A DNA stretch of 64,000 bases, from NCBI GenBank assembly GCA_002452745.1, contig DKFC01000012.1, positions 169,918-233,917 of the forward strand, read 5' to 3'. The notes below the pieces were generated by a model. That model searched no databases and had not been told where the DNA came from. It saw only the letters and a list, made by a program, of their open reading frames with translations. Position 1 is the first letter of the stretch. Each line of letters begins with the position of its first letter. Positions 17,265-26,769 of this stretch are shown here, piece after piece. Origin of the DNA: Firmicutes bacterium UBA6806. Its GTDB lineage: Bacteria; Bacillota; Clostridia; Peptostreptococcales; Acidaminobacteraceae. The position numbers and the translations under genes were made by a program.

Positions 17265-18113
17265 ATGAAAATTGTTTATACGGTTCAGGCTTTAAGAGAG
17301 GAAGTCAAACGTGCAAAAAAAGAGGGAAAGAGCGTGGGACTAGTGCCCACAATGGGATTTTTACATGAGGGACATGTCTCTTTGATGAACGCGGCAAGAG
17401 AGCAGACGGATTTTGTCGTGGTCAGCATCTTTGTAAATCCCACACAGTTTGGCCCTAATGAAGACCTCGAAAGCTACCCAAGAGATTTTGAAAGGGATTC
17501 AAGACGCTGTGAAGATGCCAGTGTGGATATCATATTCCATCCAAGTGTGGAAGAGATGTATAAGGGTAGATACAGCACTTATGTAACTTGTGAGGGTGAA
17601 ATTACCAAAGTGTTGTGTGGTGCGTCAAGACCGGAACACTTCAAAGGGGTTACAAGTGTCGTGGCGAAGTTGTTTAATATGGTGGCGCCGAACAAGGCAT
17701 TCTTCGGACAAAAGGATGCTCAGCAAGTGGCGGTTATTGAGAAGATGGTCAGAGAACTCGATTTTGACCTTGAAATCGTCCCATGCCCAATCGTAAGAGA
17801 AGTTGATGGGCTTGCGCTGAGCTCGAGAAACACTTATTTATCAGATACTGAGAGAAAAGAGGCTCTGGTTTTATCAAATGCCTTGAAACATGCCGAAATG
17901 AGAATCCTTGATGGAGAGAGAAATGCAGAGAGAATTATAAGCGAGATGAGGGCAATCATTGAATCTGCCCCATCTGCTGAAATCGACTATGTGGAAATTG
18001 TCAGCGCACAGACCCTTGAAAGTGTAAAAGAGCTGTCAGGGGACACGCTGATTGCAATGGCGGTTAAAATCGGCAAGCCAAGATTGATTGATAATTTGAG
18101 AATAATGATTTAG
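17265..18113 (+). CDS. panC: Pantothenate synthetase
   Basis: 282 residues. PanC signatures: GLVPTMGFLHEGHVSL with the HxGH nucleotide motif, SIFVNPTQFGPNEDL, RPEHFKGVTSVVAKLFN, FFGQKDAQQVAVI, and GLALSSRNTYL (KMSKS-equivalent). It condenses pantoate and beta-alanine with ATP via pantoyl-adenylate. panD begins 12 bases downstream. Confidence 0.97.
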   Translation: MKIVYTVQALREEVKRAKKEGKSVGLVPTMGFLHEGHVSLMNAAREQTDFVVVSIFVNPTQFGPNEDLESYPRDFERDSRRCEDASVDIIFHPSVEEMYKGRYSTYVTCEGEITKVLCGASRPEHFKGVTSVVAKLFNMVAPNKAFFGQKDAQQVAVIEKMVRELDFDLEIVPCPIVREVDGLALSSRNTYLSDTERKEALVLSNALKHAEMRILDGERNAERIISEMRAIIESAPSAEIDYVEIVSAQTLESVKELSGDTLIAMAVKIGKPRLIDNLRIMI

Positions 18114-18125
18114 GAGGCAACTTTC

Positions 18126-18518
18126 ATGTTGATAAATATGTTTAAGAGCAAGATACACAGAGCTGTGGTCACTGAGGCAAACCTCAATTATGTGGGCAGC
18201 ATCACCATAGACCAAAATATTTTAGAGGCGGCGAATATCCTGCCGGGTGAAAAGGTTCAAATTGTGAACAACAACAACGGCGCAAGGCTGGAGACATATA
18301 CCATAGCTGGTGAAAGGGGGAGTGGTGTCTTCTGCCTAAACGGAGCGGCGGCAAGACTGGTTCAGCCAGGAGATATCGTCATCATCATCGCCTATGCCAT
18401 GATGGATTCAGAGGAAGCTAAAACATTTGAGCCAAGTGTCGTCTTCTTGGACAGCAAGAATAAAATTGTCGAAATTGACCACGTGGAAAAGCATGGCGAG
18501 ATGAAAAACTACGCGTAA
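18126..18518 (+). CDS. panD: Aspartate 1-decarboxylase precursor
   Basis: 130 residues. The self-cleavage site is the Gly-Ser in NYVGSITID (about residues 20-28), which generates the pyruvoyl group. FCLNGAAARLVQPGDIVIIIAYA is the other family hallmark. PanD supplies beta-alanine to PanC. The ATG at 18126 has AGGAGG nine bases upstream; an in-frame ATG four codons later is possible. The region after it carries the murB promoter. Confidence 0.96.
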   Translation: MLINMFKSKIHRAVVTEANLNYVGSITIDQNILEAANILPGEKVQIVNNNNGARLETYTIAGERGSGVFCLNGAAARLVQPGDIVIIIAYAMMDSEEAKTFEPSVVFLDSKNKIVEIDHVEKHGEMKNYA

Positions 18519-18528
18519 AATTACAAGT

Positions 18529-18557
18529 TTGATGAAGCCTCTTTTTTGTGTTAGAAT
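18529..18557 (+). promoter_or_regulatory. Promoter of murB
   Basis: TTGATG at 18529-18534, a 17-base spacer, TAGAAT at 18552-18557. It lies about 90 bases before the murB ATG. Confidence 0.65.
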
Positions 18558-18647
18558 GTTCTAGGAACAGACTCAAAGTGGTTTGAGTTCACATTAGATT
18601 ATGAATATCTAACGGATTTATCAGATGTTAGATCAACTGGAGCGTTT

Positions 18648-19550
18648 ATGAAATTTGAAGCATTGTACAGTTTTTTAAATAGAGAGCAGGTGTTGTTGGA
18701 TCAACCGATGAGCCTGCATACTTCTTTCAAGATAGGCGGCACTGCCCCAGCCATTGTCACTCCCAAAACGGCAGATGAAATCAAACAGGTCATTCAGTTC
18801 TGCGAAGCGTCTGAGCTGCCATATCACGTCATGGGCAATGGATCGAATATCCTGGTAGATGATGATGGCGTTGAAGGGGTAGTCATTAAAATAAGTGATA
18901 CCATGAGTGGCGTAACGGTCAGTGAAAACCAAGTGATTGCAGAAGCGGGGGTTTTACTCTCGAAGCTGTCCAAGAGAGTTCTCAGAGAGAGTCTTCAAGG
19001 GTTTGAGTTTGCATCTGGAATTCCGGGAACGCTGGGTGGTGCAATCTTTATGAATGCTGGCGCCTATGGTGGCGAGATGAAAGATGTGGTCAAATGGGTG
19101 GAAGTTCTGACGCCGGATGGCATGGTCAAAACCATAAGTGGCGAGGATATGGCGTTTGGCTATCGAACCAGTGTCGTTCGAGAGGAAAACTACATTGTCC
19201 TCAGAGCGGCTCTTGTGTTTACAAAGGGAGACTATCAAGAAATTCTCTCAATCACCAATGACCTCACTGAGAAGAGGGTGACAAAGCAACCACTAGATCT
19301 GCCGAGTGCTGGGAGTACCTTTAAAAGACCTGAGGGCTACTATGCGGGAAAACTCATTGAAGATGCAGGGCTTAGGGGCTTAAAGTACGGAAATGCCATG
19401 GTATCTGAAAAGCACTGTGGGTTTGTTGTAAACACTGGCGGTGCAACTTGCCGTGAAGTGATGACTCTCATCACCACCGTTCAAAAGATTGTTCACGACC
19501 GTTTCGATGTGACACTGGAGCGTGAAGTTAGAATTTTTGGAAAAGAATAG
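18648..19550 (+). CDS. murB: UDP-N-acetylenolpyruvoylglucosamine reductase
   Basis: 300 residues. FAD-binding motifs: HTSFKIGGTAPAIVTP, MGNGSNILVDDDGVEGVVI, GFEFASGIPGTLGGAIFMNAGAYGGE, FGYRTSV, and the catalytic PSAGSTFKRPEG and SEKHCGFVVNTG. The length and the GSTF motif fit type II MurB of Gram-positives. It reduces enolpyruvyl-UDP-GlcNAc to UDP-MurNAc for peptidoglycan. In many Clostridia murB lies directly before PHP-rapZ-yvcK-whiA; here about 4.6 kb separates it from those genes. Confidence 0.97.
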   Translation: MKFEALYSFLNREQVLLDQPMSLHTSFKIGGTAPAIVTPKTADEIKQVIQFCEASELPYHVMGNGSNILVDDDGVEGVVIKISDTMSGVTVSENQVIAEAGVLLSKLSKRVLRESLQGFEFASGIPGTLGGAIFMNAGAYGGEMKDVVKWVEVLTPDGMVKTISGEDMAFGYRTSVVREENYIVLRAALVFTKGDYQEILSITNDLTEKRVTKQPLDLPSAGSTFKRPEGYYAGKLIEDAGLRGLKYGNAMVSEKHCGFVVNTGGATCREVMTLITTVQKIVHDRFDVTLEREVRIFGKE

Positions 19551-19596
19551 CTGAAAGATAGATGTGTGTCGATAGATGTGCGATAAACATTAGAGC

Positions 19597-19630
19597 AATA
19601 CCTCCTTATAACAATAGGGAGGTATTTTTT
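19597..19630 (+). terminator. Terminator after murB
   Basis: AATACCTCC and GGAGGTATT form the stem, followed by a T tract. Confidence 0.88.
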
Positions 19631-19763
19631 TATAAAAGACACTCGAAAAGTAATCCGACGGTTTTGGTTCGTTGTTGAAAATATTGTAAATGGATTTGAT
19701 TGAGTATGAAGACAGCTGGGTATCCTTTAATTAAACTTACAAGCGGATGAGGATGGGTGTGCG

Positions 19764-21587
19764 ATGAAACTAAAGAAGAGCAAAATAGCGGTTTCGATTC
19801 TTATAATATGCCTTTTAGTCGCCGTGTTTGGAACGATGGCATATGCTGGCGGACAAAAGAACCTCGAAGGAGGGGAAACCGTCAAAGTTGAATTTCCAAG
19901 AAGTCCTGACAGTTATGATGACAAGGAACTGACTGGATATTGGGAGATTATAAAATACAGGATTCAGCAAGATCCCTTTAATCTAGTGGGAACGCTGATT
20001 TTCTTCTGTGCCATCACTCACATGATGCTGACTAGTATTTTTCACAAGAAGGCGCATGAGCTGGAGGAGAAGTACGAAAAACTGATTGAAGAGGGGGTCA
20101 AAGACAAGAATTCTTATTCCATACTGGCCAGCGTCATGCATCTACTGGGCGAGGTGGAAGTTGTGTTTGGCATATGGGCGGTTGCCCTTGCGGCGGCTAT
20201 TGCCTTTTACTACGATTGGGGAACTTTTGTGGACTACGTGGACGGACTCAGTTATACTGAACCGCTCTTTGTCATTGTGATTATGACCATTGCATCCAGT
20301 AGACCGATTCTCAAACTCTTTGAGATTATCATGTGGCGAATTGTCAATCTATTTGGAAGTACACTAGAGGCATGGTGGCTCACAATTTTAATTTCATCTG
20401 CAATTTTAGGGGCATTTGTCACAGGGCCAGCGGCTATGACCATTGGCGCGATTTTACTGGCGGAGAAATTCTATAATTTAAATCCGTCAGAGCGTTTAAA
20501 ATACGTGACGTTAGCACTCTTATTCGTCAACATATCCGTGGGTGGCTTTCTCACCAATTTTGCCTCACCGCCTATTCTCATGGTCCAGGGCGTTTGGCAT
20601 TGGGATATGAAATTTATGATGGTGACTTTTGGCTGGAAGGCAATTATTGTAATTTTCCTGTCAACAGGGCTTTATTTTTTGATGTTTAAAAAAGACCTTG
20701 CCGATTTGCATGGCGCTTATGAAAACTATAGATATAAACGCTACATTCAAAGGCGATTTATCAGTAAGAAGGAGCTGGAAAGTTCATTTGAACAGTTGGC
20801 TCAAATTGTCGATCGAAAGGTGTCCTACACCAACGAACTAGATGCCTACAGCATGATTTTGAGAGAGAATATCAAGGAGCTGGCCTCCGAGAAGCTCACA
20901 CCTGAAGAACTCAAACAGTACAACATTGATACGGCAATAGACGAAAAGTTTGACGGCATCAAACTGGAGGAGATGAAGCGAACCATTCCCGGACTGCTTC
21001 CCAAAGAGCAGCAACCTCAGTATATGGACCCCAACTGGGATCAAAGAGAAGACCACGTGCCTGTATGGGTGATGATTGTGCATATCTTCTTCTTGATTTG
21101 GACAGTGGTCAATGCAGAAGAGCCTGTTCTCTTCTTATCTGGATTTCTGTTTTTCTTGGGATTTTATCAAGTGACTGCCTTTTATCAAAATCGTCTGGAT
21201 TTAAAACCTGCTTTGTTAGTCGCCTTCTTCCTTTCCGGCATATTGATACACGGGACTCTTCAAGGGTGGTGGATTGCACCACTTCTAGTGAGCCTTCCAG
21301 AAGTTGGGCTGAACTTGATGTCGATTTTCCTGACGTCGTTTAACGACAATGCCGCCATTACGTATTTAAGTACTTTGGTGACGGATTTGCCAGCGGAACT
21401 GAAATACGCTATCGTAGCAGGAGCGCTGACAGGTGGCGGTCTCACGGTGATTGCAAACTCGCCGAACCCGATTGGTCAATCCATTTTAAAAAAGCATTTC
21501 AATACAGGCATATCAGGGGTGCTCTTACTCAAATACGCCTTAATTCCAACTGCTATTTCAGCGCTGATTTTTAACTTGTTGCGATAG
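19764..21587 (+). CDS. Putative Na+/H+ antiporter (PF07399-like)
   Basis: 607 residues. The N-terminus is a signal-like hydrophobic segment (AVSILIICLLVAVFGTMAYAGG). Around ten further membrane spans are arranged in two halves. A charged soluble region of about 120 residues (roughly 310-430) separates the halves. Conserved-looking segments are ASSRPILKLFE, TGPAAMTIGAILLA, LTNFASPPIL and, in the second half, LTSFNDNAAITYLSTL and GGGLTVIANSPNPIG. These fit the ion-transporter superfamily antiporters that carry helix breaks with Asn and Asp. Sodium or proton exchange is inferred from family resemblance. Confidence 0.8.
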   Translation: MKLKKSKIAVSILIICLLVAVFGTMAYAGGQKNLEGGETVKVEFPRSPDSYDDKELTGYWEIIKYRIQQDPFNLVGTLIFFCAITHMMLTSIFHKKAHELEEKYEKLIEEGVKDKNSYSILASVMHLLGEVEVVFGIWAVALAAAIAFYYDWGTFVDYVDGLSYTEPLFVIVIMTIASSRPILKLFEIIMWRIVNLFGSTLEAWWLTILISSAILGAFVTGPAAMTIGAILLAEKFYNLNPSERLKYVTLALLFVNISVGGFLTNFASPPILMVQGVWHWDMKFMMVTFGWKAIIVIFLSTGLYFLMFKKDLADLHGAYENYRYKRYIQRRFISKKELESSFEQLAQIVDRKVSYTNELDAYSMILRENIKELASEKLTPEELKQYNIDTAIDEKFDGIKLEEMKRTIPGLLPKEQQPQYMDPNWDQREDHVPVWVMIVHIFFLIWTVVNAEEPVLFLSGFLFFLGFYQVTAFYQNRLDLKPALLVAFFLSGILIHGTLQGWWIAPLLVSLPEVGLNLMSIFLTSFNDNAAITYLSTLVTDLPAELKYAIVAGALTGGGLTVIANSPNPIGQSILKKHFNTGISGVLLLKYALIPTAISALIFNLLR

Positions 21588-21618
21588 TTGAGACAATAGA
21601 TGCAGAAAGGAGTTGCGG

Positions 21619-22017
21619 ATGATTGTATATGAGAATCGCATAGAGTCGAGTTTCCACGCTGTGGATTTAGCTGTGATGGACATATTGGGCGCACTGAATA
21701 CAAAGTGTCCGCACATCAGCAAACAGCGGCTCTTTAAGATTAATTTCATGCTTAGAGAGCTATTGAACAATGCTGTTGAACATGGCAATGGCTTCAATGT
21801 TGAGAAGGAAGTGTACTGTTTGGTGGAATATGATTCCAACAGTCTGAGGTTTGAAATTTCAGACGAAGGCAGTGGTATTGATATGAAAGCTCAGTCAGCA
21901 GATAGGGGGATTAAAACCAGAAACCGAGGGTATGAAACCATATCGGCAATGGATTTCACATACACAATACAGGAAAATACCGTTTATGTGACATTTGATT
22001 TGGACAAGGAGGAATAG
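21619..22017 (+). CDS. Anti-sigma regulatory factor (RsbW/SpoIIAB-like kinase)
   Basis: 132 residues from ATG 21619, six bases after AAGGAG. The GHKL fold is complete: MLRELLNNAVEHGN is the N-box, ISDEGSGID the G1 box, and DRGIKTRNRGYETISAMDF the lid region. Such kinases bind a sigma factor or other target and phosphorylate a STAS antagonist. The STAS gene begins two bases downstream, and the phosphatase follows. Together they form a partner-switching module. Confidence 0.85.
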   Translation: MIVYENRIESSFHAVDLAVMDILGALNTKCPHISKQRLFKINFMLRELLNNAVEHGNGFNVEKEVYCLVEYDSNSLRFEISDEGSGIDMKAQSADRGIKTRNRGYETISAMDFTYTIQENTVYVTFDLDKEE

Positions 22018-22019
22018 TC

Positions 22020-22325
22020 ATGCAAAAACAATTATACGGAGATACAGTAAAAATCACATTGTCAGAAGGCCTCACCGCAAATAACATCCCCAAATTCAAT
22101 GAGGATTTATCGGCAATGATGCCTGGAAGTGAAGAATACAAGGATTTCATACTGGACCTTGCAAACATAGACAACATCGACTCAGTTGGGGTGACATTTG
22201 TCATCGGCTTGTTTAAAAAGATAAAGGCGCAGCAAAAGAAGTTCATGGTGGCTGGTGCAAGTGAGGATATTAAAAACCTGTTTAAACTGATGAAACTCGA
22301 TCAGTTTTTTGAAATGATTGAATAA
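22020..22325 (+). CDS. STAS-domain anti-sigma factor antagonist
   Basis: 101 residues. A SpoIIAA-like fold: DFILDLANIDNIDSVGVTFVIGLFKKIK contains the phosphorylatable serine in the DSVG context. GGAGG lies upstream of the ATG. When unphosphorylated it should sequester the RsbW-like kinase of the previous gene; the downstream PP2C enzyme should reactivate it. Confidence 0.87.
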   Translation: MQKQLYGDTVKITLSEGLTANNIPKFNEDLSAMMPGSEEYKDFILDLANIDNIDSVGVTFVIGLFKKIKAQQKKFMVAGASEDIKNLFKLMKLDQFFEMIE

Positions 22326-22342
22326 GGTATGGGGGTGAGGTT

Positions 22343-23512
22343 GTGGCTTACTGCATATTGATTGCTGATGATGCGACGATGAATAGGATGCTTGTCAAGA
22401 AAATATTATCAAGCAGTTTGGACGATGTGGTTTTCGAAGAGGCTGTAAACGGGCAGGAGGTTTTGGACATTGTGGAGAGAACCACGGTGGATCTCATCAT
22501 CCTCGATTTAATCATGCCCATCATGGATGGTTATGAGACGTTGAGAACGCTGAAAGCGCACGAGATTCACCACGATATTCCAGTCATTGTCAACAGTGCC
22601 ATCACGGAGATAAACTCCATTGAGAACACCCTTAAGGATGGGGCTGTGGATTATTTTACCAAACCGCTGTCGCCAAATGACATGAACATCATCTTGCCTT
22701 TGAAGGCGAGAAATGCACTGCAACTCTATGAGCAAAATAGGACGATTATCGAACTGAACAGGCTGATTCAGGAAGAGCTAAAAAATGCCAACACCTTCGC
22801 CAACATCATGTTGCCTAAGTCAGGCAGCCTAAAGGGCGTTGACTTGCACATCAAGTACCATCCATCACTGGGAATTGGCGGCGATTTTTTTGATTGTTTC
22901 GAACATGATGGCAGGATTCACTTTATGGTAGCAGACGTAACTGGGCATGGGATCGCCGCAGGGATGGCGTCTTCTATGGTAAAAATTCTCTATAGAAAAA
23001 GCGCTGAGAGAGAGGGCATCATGCCACATGAGATCTTAGAGGAGATGAATCGATCTATCTTTGAAATCTTTGATTTTGCAGGGAGGGACAACTACTTTGT
23101 CTTCACAGCTTTTGTTGGCGTTTTGGATGGCAACAAGTTATATCATGCCAATGCGGGACAACCCTATCCTATGATTTTTAATCAAAGTGAAAATACCTTC
23201 GATCCCATCATGCAAAACGGGTTTATCGTGGGCATGATGGATGAAATAGGGTTTGAGACAGAGGAGATGCCCATGGAGAGGGGCGATATGATATTTCTCT
23301 ACACAGATGGCTTGTTCTGCACTGGAGAAGCTGCGGATTTTACAGGATGGGAGAGGGTTATTTCCATTGCAAAACAGCTTGATCGAACGCTGTTTAGAAG
23401 TCCTGCGGAGTTTTTAGATGAGATATTCTATGCGTTTCACATGATACACAAATCTCAAGGGCTTGACTTTACAGATGATGTTGCGATGATGGTTATACAA
23501 TTAAAAGGCTAA
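22343..23512 (+). CDS. Response regulator with PP2C (RsbU-like) phosphatase output
   Basis: 389 residues with a GTG start, behind GGGGGTGAGG. Receiver domain: ADDATMNRML (acidic pocket), LIILDLIMP (phospho-acceptor Asp), Ser/Thr and a final FTKPLSP lysine. A helical linker (about 130-165) joins it to a SpoIIE-type PP2C domain: GGDFFDCFEHDG, ADVTGHGIAAGMASS, GMMDEIGFETEE, LYTDGLF and DDVAMMVIQ. It would dephosphorylate the STAS protein when its receiver is phosphorylated. The partner histidine kinase is not nearby. Confidence 0.9.
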   Translation: MAYCILIADDATMNRMLVKKILSSSLDDVVFEEAVNGQEVLDIVERTTVDLIILDLIMPIMDGYETLRTLKAHEIHHDIPVIVNSAITEINSIENTLKDGAVDYFTKPLSPNDMNIILPLKARNALQLYEQNRTIIELNRLIQEELKNANTFANIMLPKSGSLKGVDLHIKYHPSLGIGGDFFDCFEHDGRIHFMVADVTGHGIAAGMASSMVKILYRKSAEREGIMPHEILEEMNRSIFEIFDFAGRDNYFVFTAFVGVLDGNKLYHANAGQPYPMIFNQSENTFDPIMQNGFIVGMMDEIGFETEEMPMERGDMIFLYTDGLFCTGEAADFTGWERVISIAKQLDRTLFRSPAEFLDEIFYAFHMIHKSQGLDFTDDVAMMVIQLKG

Positions 23513-23631
23513 AAGACCTATATTTTTAATGAATTTTTAAGTTGACTCTCATGTCCAAATAAGAAATATCACTCATAATAGTAAATAAGAAGGGATACTG
23601 TCAAGAAGCAGTATTGGTTATAGAGCAGATT

Positions 23632-23949
23632 ATGGAGTTGATAAAGGTGAACAGAGAACGATTTTATGATTCGCAGGGATTTCGGGTGATTCTGCTGGTG
23701 TTTTTGAGCATTGCGCTCATTGAGATCATATTTGTCGCATCGGGATTCATCATCAATAAATACTTTTTTAACATCATCAGTGTGATGGATTGCATTTCCG
23801 TATTCAACTGGATTGTGATGATGAGTTTCTTGCTGATAGAGAAATTTGGACAGGTGAAGGCAAGAACCAATAGATTTTTACTTAGAGGGACGCTGGCAGT
23901 CTCTATTTTGTCCAGCATGTTGATTTTTATCTTTGCAAATAGAAGCTAA
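23632..23949 (+). CDS. Three-helix membrane protein of unknown function
   Basis: 105 residues from ATG 23632; a GTG at 23647 behind GGAG is an alternative start, and a TTG at 23614 is also in frame. Hydrophobic helices: VILLVFLSIALIEIIFVASGFII, VFNWIVMMSFLLI and LAVSILSSMLIFIF. I recognise no family. It lies between the phosphatase and a terminator-like hairpin and appears to be transcribed separately. Confidence 0.5.
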   Translation: MELIKVNRERFYDSQGFRVILLVFLSIALIEIIFVASGFIINKYFFNIISVMDCISVFNWIVMMSFLLIEKFGQVKARTNRFLLRGTLAVSILSSMLIFIFANRS

Positions 23950-23991
23950 TTTCGCTTTGAAAGTGTGAAAGACGCGAGACCATAAATTGAT

Positions 23992-24022
23992 GAAGACTGA
24001 GGCAAATGCTGAGGTCTTCTTT
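23992..24022 (+). terminator. Possible terminator after the membrane protein
   Basis: GAAGAC and GTCTTC enclose a 16-base region and are followed by CTTTG rather than a pure T run. A weak candidate. Confidence 0.45.
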
Positions 24023-24162
24023 GTACTTTGTGGAGACTTTTTCATAAAAATAATCTGTGATGCCGAATGATTTTTACACAAACATGGTATATAATATATA
24101 GAATCTCCCCTTGGAGCATCTTAAGGGGCAAACCGAGCAAATCGAATGAAAGCGAGGTCCGT

Positions 24163-24891
24163 ATGAAAATTAGAGCTGATTATCACATGCACTCCAGATA
24201 CAGTGGAGACTGCAAGAATGAAATAGAAGATGTCATCAAAAGGGCTTGTGAACTGGGGCTAAAGGAAATTGCCATTACAGATCACGGGCCAGCACACGAC
24301 GGTTATGGGATTAAACGACAGGACTACTGGAAGATTAAAGCTGAAATTGACCTATTAAAGCCCAAGTACCCGCAGATTCAAATTCTACTTGGACTAGAAT
24401 CGAATATTTTGGGTACAGAGGGCGAAATTGATTTAGACGATGAGATGCGGGAAATCTGTGACTGGGTAAATGCTGGATATCACTTTGGCAGTCGCTTAAA
24501 AAAGGACTTTGGCTTTCACTTGGTGAATTTTATGAGTCGTTTTTCAAAGCACTTTTATCAAAAGGCAGTTGAACAAAACACAAGTGCTGTGGTAAACGCC
24601 ATGAAGCGCAATGAGATTCACATGATTACCCATCCTGGTGCAAAAGGGCCAATAGATATTCACAGAGTGGCCCAAGCTGCGGCTGAGACTGGAACCATGC
24701 TTGAAATCAACAATTCACATGGACATTTAACCGTTGACGAAATCAAAGTGGCAAAGACCTATGGGGTAAAATTCGTCGTGTGCAGTGACGCCCATAAGAT
24801 AGAAAAGATTGGGATTGTGCCAGAATCCATAAAGAGAGCTGTGGAAGCAGGGCTTACAGTGGAAAACATCTACAATGCAGAAAGTGAGTGA
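24163..24891 (+). CDS. PHP-domain histidinol-phosphatase-like protein
   Basis: 242 residues from ATG 24163, behind GCGAGG; the preceding 32 in-frame codons overlap a TATAAT box (24090-24095) and are unlikely to be translated. Motifs: DYHMHSRYSGDC, ITDHGPAHDG, GLESNILG, MITHPGAKG, EINNSHGH and VCSDAHKI. A PHP gene of this type commonly precedes rapZ in Clostridia, and here it ends nine bases before it. Its substrate in that context is not established. Confidence 0.85.
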   Translation: MKIRADYHMHSRYSGDCKNEIEDVIKRACELGLKEIAITDHGPAHDGYGIKRQDYWKIKAEIDLLKPKYPQIQILLGLESNILGTEGEIDLDDEMREICDWVNAGYHFGSRLKKDFGFHLVNFMSRFSKHFYQKAVEQNTSAVVNAMKRNEIHMITHPGAKGPIDIHRVAQAAAETGTMLEINNSHGHLTVDEIKVAKTYGVKFVVCSDAHKIEKIGIVPESIKRAVEAGLTVENIYNAESE

Positions 24892-24900
24892 GGAGGGCAT

Positions 24901-25752
24901 ATGAATTTTATTATTATTTCCGGTCAGTCAGGTGCGGGAAAGAGCCAAGCGAAAAAGGTGTTTGAGGATTACGGCTATTATTGCATCGACAACCTGCCAC
25001 CTTCGCTAATTCCAAATTTTATTGAGCTTTTGGAACAAAACTCTGAGGACATCAACAACATTGCACTTGTGATAGACATCAGAGGCGGCAAATTTTTTAA
25101 AGATTTAGAGGACAACCTCAAACTGCTGACGCAAAAAAATTACGATTATAGAATCTTTTATTTTGAAGCGAATGACGACGTCCTAATCAAGCGATTCAAA
25201 GAGACGAGAAGAAGTCATCCGCTCGATCCCTCCGCTAGGATTGAAACTTGTATCGAACAGGAGAAGGAAATTTTATCAAAACTGAAAGAGGACTCCGACT
25301 TTGTCATCAACACAAGTGTACTGACGCAAGCACAGCTCAAGAGTCAAATATCGAGATATCTGGAAATCAAAGATGATTCTCAGCAGATTGCACTGACAGT
25401 GATGTCTTTTGGATTTAAAAGAGGCGTTCCGCTGGATTCGGATTATGTATTTGATGTGCGTTTTTTGCCAAATCCCTATTATATAGAAGATCTTAGAAGC
25501 CTCACGGGAAATGAGTTGCCAGTGAGAAGCTATGTCATGAGCTTTCAGGAGAGTCAGGATTATCTAGCCAGGATTAAAGACCTTCTAAGCTACGCTGTGC
25601 CCATGTTTGTTAGAGATGGCAGAAGTCAACTTGTGATTTCGATTGGCTGTACAGGCGGTCAGCATAGGTCAGTTACCTTTGCAAATGAGCTTTCAGAATT
25701 CTTTATTGAACTGGGATACAATGTTGTGACCGTTCACAGAGATGCCAAATAG
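24901..25752 (+). CDS. rapZ: RNase adapter/nucleotide-binding protein RapZ (YvcJ)
   Basis: 283 residues. Walker A GQSGAGKSQAKK at residues 8-19, IDNLPPSLIPNF, TRRSHPLD, and the C-terminal SFGFKRGVPLDSDYVFDVRFLPNPYY and SIGCTGGQHRSVTFANEL are diagnostic. In E. coli it guides RNase E to GlmZ and senses glucosamine-6-phosphate; in Bacillota it works with YvcK and late competence. It opens the rapZ-yvcK pair. Confidence 0.97.
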   Translation: MNFIIISGQSGAGKSQAKKVFEDYGYYCIDNLPPSLIPNFIELLEQNSEDINNIALVIDIRGGKFFKDLEDNLKLLTQKNYDYRIFYFEANDDVLIKRFKETRRSHPLDPSARIETCIEQEKEILSKLKEDSDFVINTSVLTQAQLKSQISRYLEIKDDSQQIALTVMSFGFKRGVPLDSDYVFDVRFLPNPYYIEDLRSLTGNELPVRSYVMSFQESQDYLARIKDLLSYAVPMFVRDGRSQLVISIGCTGGQHRSVTFANELSEFFIELGYNVVTVHRDAK

Positions 25753-25785
25753 AACGACAAATTAGAGATGAAATGAGGGGAAATC

Positions 25786-26769
25786 ATGCTAAATATTGTA
25801 GCCATAGGCGGTGGAACTGGCCTGTCGGTTATCCTGAGAGGGCTTAAGGAAATCTCCACAGAAATTACAGCAGTGGTGACAGTTGCAGATGATGGCGGCG
25901 GTTCAGGGGTTTTGAGAGAAGACCTTGGCATGTTGCCACCGGGAGATGTGCGCAACTGTATTTTGGCACTTGCCAACAAGGAACCGATTCTTCAAGACCT
26001 TTTTCAGTATAGATTCCCAGAGGGAAGGTTGAAGGGGCAGAATTTTGGAAATCTGATGATTGCGGCAATGGTGGGGATTTCCGACAGTTTTGAGTCCGCT
26101 ATCAAGAAAATTTCAGATATATTTGCCATAACTGGAGAGGTCTATCCAGTTACAGAAGACGACATGATACTCTATTCTGAACTGGAAGACGGAACGATTG
26201 TCGCTGGCGAGTCCAATATTCCGCTTGAAGTGATTAAGCGTGGTACAAAGATTAAGCGGATTTGGATTGATCCATCAGATGCGACTTGCAATGAAGTGAT
26301 TAGACAGCGAATTCTCAGCGCAGATGTCATTGTTCTTGGGCCGGGTAGTCTGTTTACCAGTATTATTCCCAATCTCTTGGTAAAAGATGTCGTTGAGGCC
26401 GTCAATCAAAGCAAGGCCTCAGTGTTCTATATAGCCAACATCATGACGCAACCCGGAGAGACAGACGATCTAACAGCCGGACAGCATCTTGAGCTCCTCT
26501 TTAAGCACACAGACCTCGAGCATGTTGATTTTATGGTGGTAAACGAAGGTGAAATCAGTCAGGATTCCATAAAGCGCTATGAGCGAGAAGAAGCCGTTCC
26601 CGTTTACTGTCAAGATTGTGATGGTGAACTGGAATCTTTAAAATCGGTGACTCCAATTATTGGCAATTTTGTCGAGATTAAAAAGGGCTACATAAGGCAT
26701 GATGCCCTTAAAATTGCAAGGGAAATTCAGGCGAATGTCGAAAGACCTTACAAGCCTAAACAAAAATAG
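25786..26769 (+). CDS. yvcK: YvcK/GlmR gluconeogenesis factor family protein
   Basis: 327 residues. IGGGTGLSVILRGLK at the N-terminus, VTVADDGGGSGVLRED, LPPGDVRNCILALAN, NFGNLMIAAM, ILGPGSLFTSIIPNLLV (as VLGPGSL) and MTQPGETDDLTAGQHLELL are family signatures. YvcK binds UDP-GlcNAc and steers carbon to cell-wall precursors. It follows rapZ by 33 bases. whiA normally comes next, but tnaA and a nudix gene intervene here. Confidence 0.96.
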   Translation: MLNIVAIGGGTGLSVILRGLKEISTEITAVVTVADDGGGSGVLREDLGMLPPGDVRNCILALANKEPILQDLFQYRFPEGRLKGQNFGNLMIAAMVGISDSFESAIKKISDIFAITGEVYPVTEDDMILYSELEDGTIVAGESNIPLEVIKRGTKIKRIWIDPSDATCNEVIRQRILSADVIVLGPGSLFTSIIPNLLVKDVVEAVNQSKASVFYIANIMTQPGETDDLTAGQHLELLFKHTDLEHVDFMVVNEGEISQDSIKRYEREEAVPVYCQDCDGELESLKSVTPIIGNFVEIKKGYIRHDALKIAREIQANVERPYKPKQK

